Assembly: GCA_964035015.1 (NCBI GenBank) | Contig: CAXIUP010000112.1 | Coordinates: forward strand, 1 to 64,000 | Length of the DNA stretch: 64,000 nt | Direction of reading: 5' to 3' | Source: Corallium rubrum | Taxonomy: Eukaryota; Cnidaria; Anthozoa; Scleralcyonacea; Coralliidae | Shown: one piece after another, positions 59,128-64,000 of the stretch | How positions within the stretch are numbered: the stretch's first letter is position 1 | Layout: each line of letters begins with the position of its first letter | The notes under the pieces: model-generated | Databases searched by the model: none | The model's input: the letters and a program-made list of their open reading frames with translations, nothing else | What the model was told of the DNA's origin: nothing | Program-made: the position numbers and the translations under genes

Positions 59128-59691
59128 CTAGCTGTACTGCAGTAATGACATCGAATGCTTCAAGAACTGAACATACTGACTATTTATAAGGAATAAAAGA
59201 ATCGATTGGGTTACAACGTCTCTATCATTGACGTTGGCTTCATTTTGAATGTGACTAGAAACATTGTCAATGCGTAACTCTTCGTCATCTGAGGACGGAG
59301 ATGGTGAATAATTTTGAGTCAACACTCTTCGACAATATTGTCGCGAAGAATTTAATGTACGTACAACCGAGAACGTCGCAAGCAAGCACATACTTGCTAC
59401 TGGCACAGGTGACCTTCAACGACGATATTCTGATCGGCTGTAGCATTGAACTGGAGAATTGCCCTCGACTGGCGCAGATGACCTCCTCACATATTTATTA
59501 GGTGTTTGTGGTGTATCTGTTAAGCTGTTTTCCGAATCTGATCCTTCACATCGTAACAAGTGCGCCATACCTGGCCCTTTTACTAATTTGGGTAGATTGC
59601 AGCACTCAACATACACTTTCTTTTGGCTTGCACCGGCCTCCACCGGTTTTAAAAAGGGACGGAAAGGTGTGGAGGAAAATATGTCAAACAC
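59128..59691 (-). CDS. Possible two-exon minus-strand gene inside the 4.66 kb element
   Basis: 59691-59416 reads MFDIFSSTPFRPFLKPVEAG, KKVYVECCNLPKLVKGP, then a Ser/Thr-rich region. A second frame (59406-59128) follows with SPSPSSDDEELRID. The join is not clear. No domain recognised. It would diverge from the BEN-like gene across about 510 bp. Confidence 0.3.
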
Positions 59692-60914
59692 TAACGGATA
59701 TCGGAAGTTTGCGCGATGAGATCCCTGGAGGCTGAGGACTGTGACAAAAAATGTCCTCGCACAAACTGGATATTATTTTATTCAGTATTATTTGTCTGCT
59801 GATATTTCAATTCGATTGATATAAAACGTTTCAATTTCAAACAAATTTGACATGATTGATATCGCAAACCTTTTTCGGTGCTATGCGTGTGCCCATATAC
59901 CACGTGTCGGCGGTTGTGAATCACGTGAGCGCATACGTCATCGTTCACACATTCTTCTATTGATGTGGTCATATGCTCTATCAGCTGGCAATCGTTATCG
60001 ACGCACTTCGAAGTGTTCAGTGTTCTTTCTTTAAATTTTGAAACATGTTTCCAAGACAACTTCAAAACAAGACGCGTGTAGATAAGTTAAGTATTATTCG
60101 TTACAGTATTTCATATTTTATGGCAATTACTATTTAGAACAGGCTGCTAAGAACATCGTCATAACTCGCTGTTATAGATTTTGCGATGATTGGAAGCTGA
60201 AAATATGAAAGAGTGGTATTTTGTATTCTTTGAGAACGAGGGAACTTATAGCATCACATGTGAGGATTTCATCAAGGGAGACCCCAAGAATTTGGTCATA
60301 GGTGGACGTGTAGATGTTCGACATGGGGAAAGAATATTCACTGAGAAACTCATAAGTCAAGGTAGGGAACTAAATTTAAGATTTACTGCTTTGTATTCGA
60401 TAGTACACATATGCATGACCCTACAGGGTAATATATGTGTCAGACTTGCACGAAAAAATAAATTAAGGCAGGATCAATTTTGTTTAATTTTATAAGCACA
60501 AGTATTTCTTAGATCAAGCTTGTTATGTTTCCTTTTTTCTGTCTCAAACGGCAGACTTTGTCTTGAAATATCGGTAATTTATAGTACCATGCGTTAGGCG
60601 ACGTTTAAAATCACCGCGCTGTCACGGTGCTCGTTTATGATTTGCTGATAAATGTTGAAAGCGTCATGTTATTTCATATATAGGTCCTTTACATTGTAAG
60701 TGAATTGTATCGTTGAAGTACCAATATTAAAAAGTTAAAACGAGTAGACATGTTTTAAAAGCATGGCAACTTGAGATTCACAGATTGCCATGTAAATTAG
60801 TATGTGAATATTTTGCCAATATCTACATTTTTTCAACAGTGTTTTTGTTTCCAATATCTACAGTTTTTATAGAAAAGATATAAGAACCGCGATCAGATTT
60901 AAACATACATAAGT

Positions 60915-61216
60915 AATACTAGACAAGACGTTCTCTGATCAAAAATTTTTATTGTAACGAGCTTTTGGCTGTCAGTCTACAGCCTTCGACGTTTATTCTG
61001 ACATTTTTAAATCTATTTATAATTGGCTTTAGTCACTTTTATTAGTCACTTTAAATCAGTGTTCCGCTTCTTTGTTTTTGACTGCTTTTAGTTTTCCGCT
61101 TGTATAATAGAGAGATTTAATTTCCTTTTTTCTTTAACCCATCGAGGGCTGTAGACTGACAGCCGAAAGCTCGTTACAATAAAAATTTTTGATCAGAGAA
61201 CGTCTTGTCTAGTATT
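60915..61216. mobile_element. Foldback with GAAAGC hairpin in both arms
   Basis: Arms of about 85 bp (AATACTAGACAAGACGTTCT to GCTGTCAGTCTACAGCC) pair almost fully. Each arm carries GGCTGTAGACTGACAGCC followed by AAAAGC (left) or GAAAGC (right). Lies in the large intron of the BEN-like gene. Confidence 0.7.
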
Positions 61217-61826
61217 GTTTAAGTATAGTTTTTATGTCGCGTGGGAGAGGAATTGCGCCGTGGCGCCCCGCACAAATTAACATGACTTAACTGAGGATAA
61301 TTTATCGCTTAGAACACAAAGAACGCTAGACGTCAGCGTTTTTTCGTTTTATAAGCAAATAAATTGTTTCTTAAACGTGGATATTTTGGACGTCGTTTGG
61401 CTAAACCATGACATGTGCTTTCGCTGTTGAGATCAGTTTATTAACAGTTGATGACAGAGTGGGAAATTTAATCTCATTGCTAACTATTGCGTCTTGTTTG
61501 CCGCGTAATTCAAAGTGTCCGGCCCTTTAGGTCATAGGACTGAAAGGTGGCAATATGTTGCAATGAAAAAAGCGGAGTATACGTTTACGTTTTTCTAGAG
61601 TGAACCATAAGGTGATGTGGCGACGCAAATGTATAGACAGCTGGGTATAATAAAAACTTTACACAGTTTCTGTAGCTTCAATTAAACATGTTTCCAAAAA
61701 GAATCGATATAAAAGGTTTAAACTAGAATCTTCCGATGAAGAATCAGACGGCAATGAATCTAATGACAATGATCAAGTCCGAGTAGATCAGAAAAAAGGC
61801 TAGAAAAAGTGCTGAAAAATCTTGAC

Positions 61827-61997
<171 letters not shown>

Positions 61998-62300
61998 AAG
62001 TAAACCTTTCTTAATTTATTTATCTAATAGATTGTTCTTTCTGCTTTCATTTGGTAGATGTTCTTCGTATCAAGTATGGCGACAAACTCAACAAGTCTCA
62101 CCAGCAAATCATTGATGCATGCAACCAAAAGTGCCGAGATGCCAAGCGGTGAATGGATGCAAAACCAAAAACCAATGAAGAAAATAAGGAAAATGAAAAT
62201 TAATACATTGAACAAAACAAAACTTATTATTAATTAAAACTGAAAATTGTAGAAAATTCTTTATTAAACAACTTTGCACTAATGTTATGTTCTTGTTTGC

Positions 62301-62372
62301 TTAATTTAATTTAATTTAATTTAATTTAATTTAATTTAATTTAATTTAATTTAATTTAATTTAATTTAAATT
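62301..62372. repeat. (AATTT)n microsatellite
   Basis: About 14 AATTT pentamers just inside the right word cluster. Confidence 0.95.
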
Positions 62373-62399
62373 ACAAATATTATATAGTTACATGTATAT

Positions 62400-62905
62400 T
62401 GGAAAGCAAGACTTGCAAAATCTTGTCAGATCTTGTAAGATTATGTAAGATCTTGTGATATCTTACAAGATCTTATAAGATTATGCAAGATCTTGTAATA
62501 TTATGTAAGATCTTGTAAGATCTTTCAAGATCTTATAAGATCATGCAAGATCTTGTAAGATTGTGCAAGATCTTGTAAGATCTTACAAAATCTTATAAGA
62601 TTATGCAAGATCTTGTAAGATCTTGTAATAAGATATTGAAAGGTATGACAGCTGATCTTGTTAGTTTTGTGTACTTTTTAACTTGCAAGGGCTTATAACA
62701 CGTGTAAGAACTTACACGATTTTGTATGATTTTGGAAGTTCTTGATCAGATCTTGACAAGATCTTGATAAGATCTTGATAAGATCTTGCAAGATCTTGCA
62801 TGATCTTGCAATTTCTTGCAAAGATCTTGCAAGATCTTACCAAAGATCTTACAAGATCTTATCAAGATCTTATTAAGATCTTGTAAGATCTTAGGTAAGA
62901 TTGTC
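62400..62905. repeat. AAGATCTTGTAAGATCTT word cluster (right)
   Basis: Dense cluster matching the left one, ending at the CCCAGGTGACAATCTT terminus. An open frame of the Myb-like gene runs into it by chance. Confidence 0.85.
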
Positions 62906-64000
62906 ACCTGGGTTAGTTTCTCATTCTTGAGTAGCATCATTTCTTTTTGCAATTTGAGGACTTCCAGCTGCATTTCCAGCACAACTTGCTGGGTAACCTT
63001 CTTCTTTTTCGGTTCGGGTTTGGTCAGGGTGCCTGCAGGTAGGGGTGTAGGTGAAGGTCTAGTATTCTGCTCCACATTAATAGGGGTAACTGGTGTATAG
63101 GAAGGTGGTGGGGTCATATTTAGGTCGTCATCGCTGTCAAGTGCAAAGCTTTGAGCTTTCTCTGGCACTGGTTGAAAACTGCTCTGTTCTTCCAACGTCA
63201 CTGATTCCCCTACGCAAAAAACAAAACAATGACCATATTAAAATTGACTTCACTGTGCATGAAATTACGAGACTATTAAACAGATAGTTATCGCTAAATA
63301 AAAATATTAAAACTTGACAGAATGCACAATCGACTTTTCAGTATTCGGACTGTTTCGCCTTATATTTCGTCTAAATACATCATGCAAAAGAAACCGCGAG
63401 CTTTCGATTTCCTTTATCAAAGTATAAAACAAAAATACTTATCTTTCTCTGCTATAAACCGCCGTAAATATGTCTTTCCGTAAATTATGAAGTCAGCCAT
63501 ATTGTTATGAAATGATTTCTTGTTGTCATGCGCATCAATTTACCGTAAAATCGGGAGACTGGTTAAGGTAACAAACCTGCCTAAACTCGCCCAAAAATTG
63601 TATTTTAACTTACCGCTTGTTTCAAAACCATGTAGTCCGGTGAAAGACGGAGCGTTTTCGAAGAGTCGCATTATCTTCTCCGTGGCTTCTTTTGGTTTTT
63701 TACACGGTGGACCACCCCCTGTCAGTCCAAAGCTTCCTCTTTGCCGCGCAAACTCCTTCTTTGCCGTGGTCTGTAAATTTTTCCATTTGTCTTTTATGTC
63801 CTGCACGGAGCGGTGAGCAACCCCGATTGCGTTAACTTGCCTGGCAATTTTCGCCCATGTTTCTTGCTTCGTTTTGTTTGTTATTGAATTTGTCAACTTT
63901 GACTGAATTACTTGAAGGTTTTCTTCCACTAGTTCAGTTATTTTATTGATTTCTGACGTAGAAAAATTCAATTTTCGCTTTCTTTCGTTTTTGTCTAAAT

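Overview
The window is eukaryotic, AT-rich, intron-containing and dominated by repeats. Penelope-like retroelements with GIY-YIG endonucleases, a Harbinger transposon with its two usual genes, many MITEs, a Ty3-type fragment, death-domain exons and a SAM-domain gene all point to a metazoan. The repeat families look most like those of a cnidarian, probably an anthozoan. That assignment is an inference from family resemblance, not from a marker gene.

Layout. 0.4-2.7 kb: two truncated Penelope-like copies head to head. 3.7-8.9 kb: a nine-exon gene (gene A) whose product looks like a DDE-type transposase with a zinc-binding insert. 9-14.7 kb: a TTAA-flanked MITE, foldback elements, a decayed chromodomain gene, a large multi-level palindrome holding a hAT-like MITE, and a Myb/SANT-like gene. 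14.8-21 kb: concentric arrays of short palindromic words around a 3.6 kb TIR element, then a 97-bp tandem repeat. 21.1-30.1 kb: a divergent gene pair, a complete eight-exon SAM-domain gene on the minus strand and a C2H2 plus DDE-like gene (gene B) on the plus strand, sharing a 247-bp spacer. 30-42 kb: tetranucleotide and gcaggcag satellites that have overrun a death-domain gene, with a 1.5 kb TIR transposon and a Ty3-type RT/RNase H remnant. 42-50.5 kb: low gene content, pentanucleotide ladders, SINE-like and foldback elements, and two possible exons. 50.6-53.4 kb: inverted arrays of a 10-bp minisatellite. 53.5-55.8 kb: a second Penelope-like element abutting a hexanucleotide array. 56.1 kb to the end: a Harbinger transposon (HARBI1-type nuclease on plus, Myb-like partner on minus). 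The Myb-like gene is interrupted by a 4.66 kb element that carries its own BEN-like gene.

How the parts relate. Most genes here belong to, or derive from, mobile elements. Several transposon-like units keep two genes (DNA-binding protein plus nuclease, or SAM protein plus nuclease) and are bordered by clusters of a short, unit-specific palindromic word, which may be binding sites for their own proteins. The points most worth following are the SAM/DDE divergent pair, the word arrays, the precise insertion in the Harbinger Myb-like exon, and six outward-facing pairs of a hammerhead-like motif.

Intron boundaries given here were placed by eye from GT/AG signals and reading-frame continuity. No alignment or database search was run.
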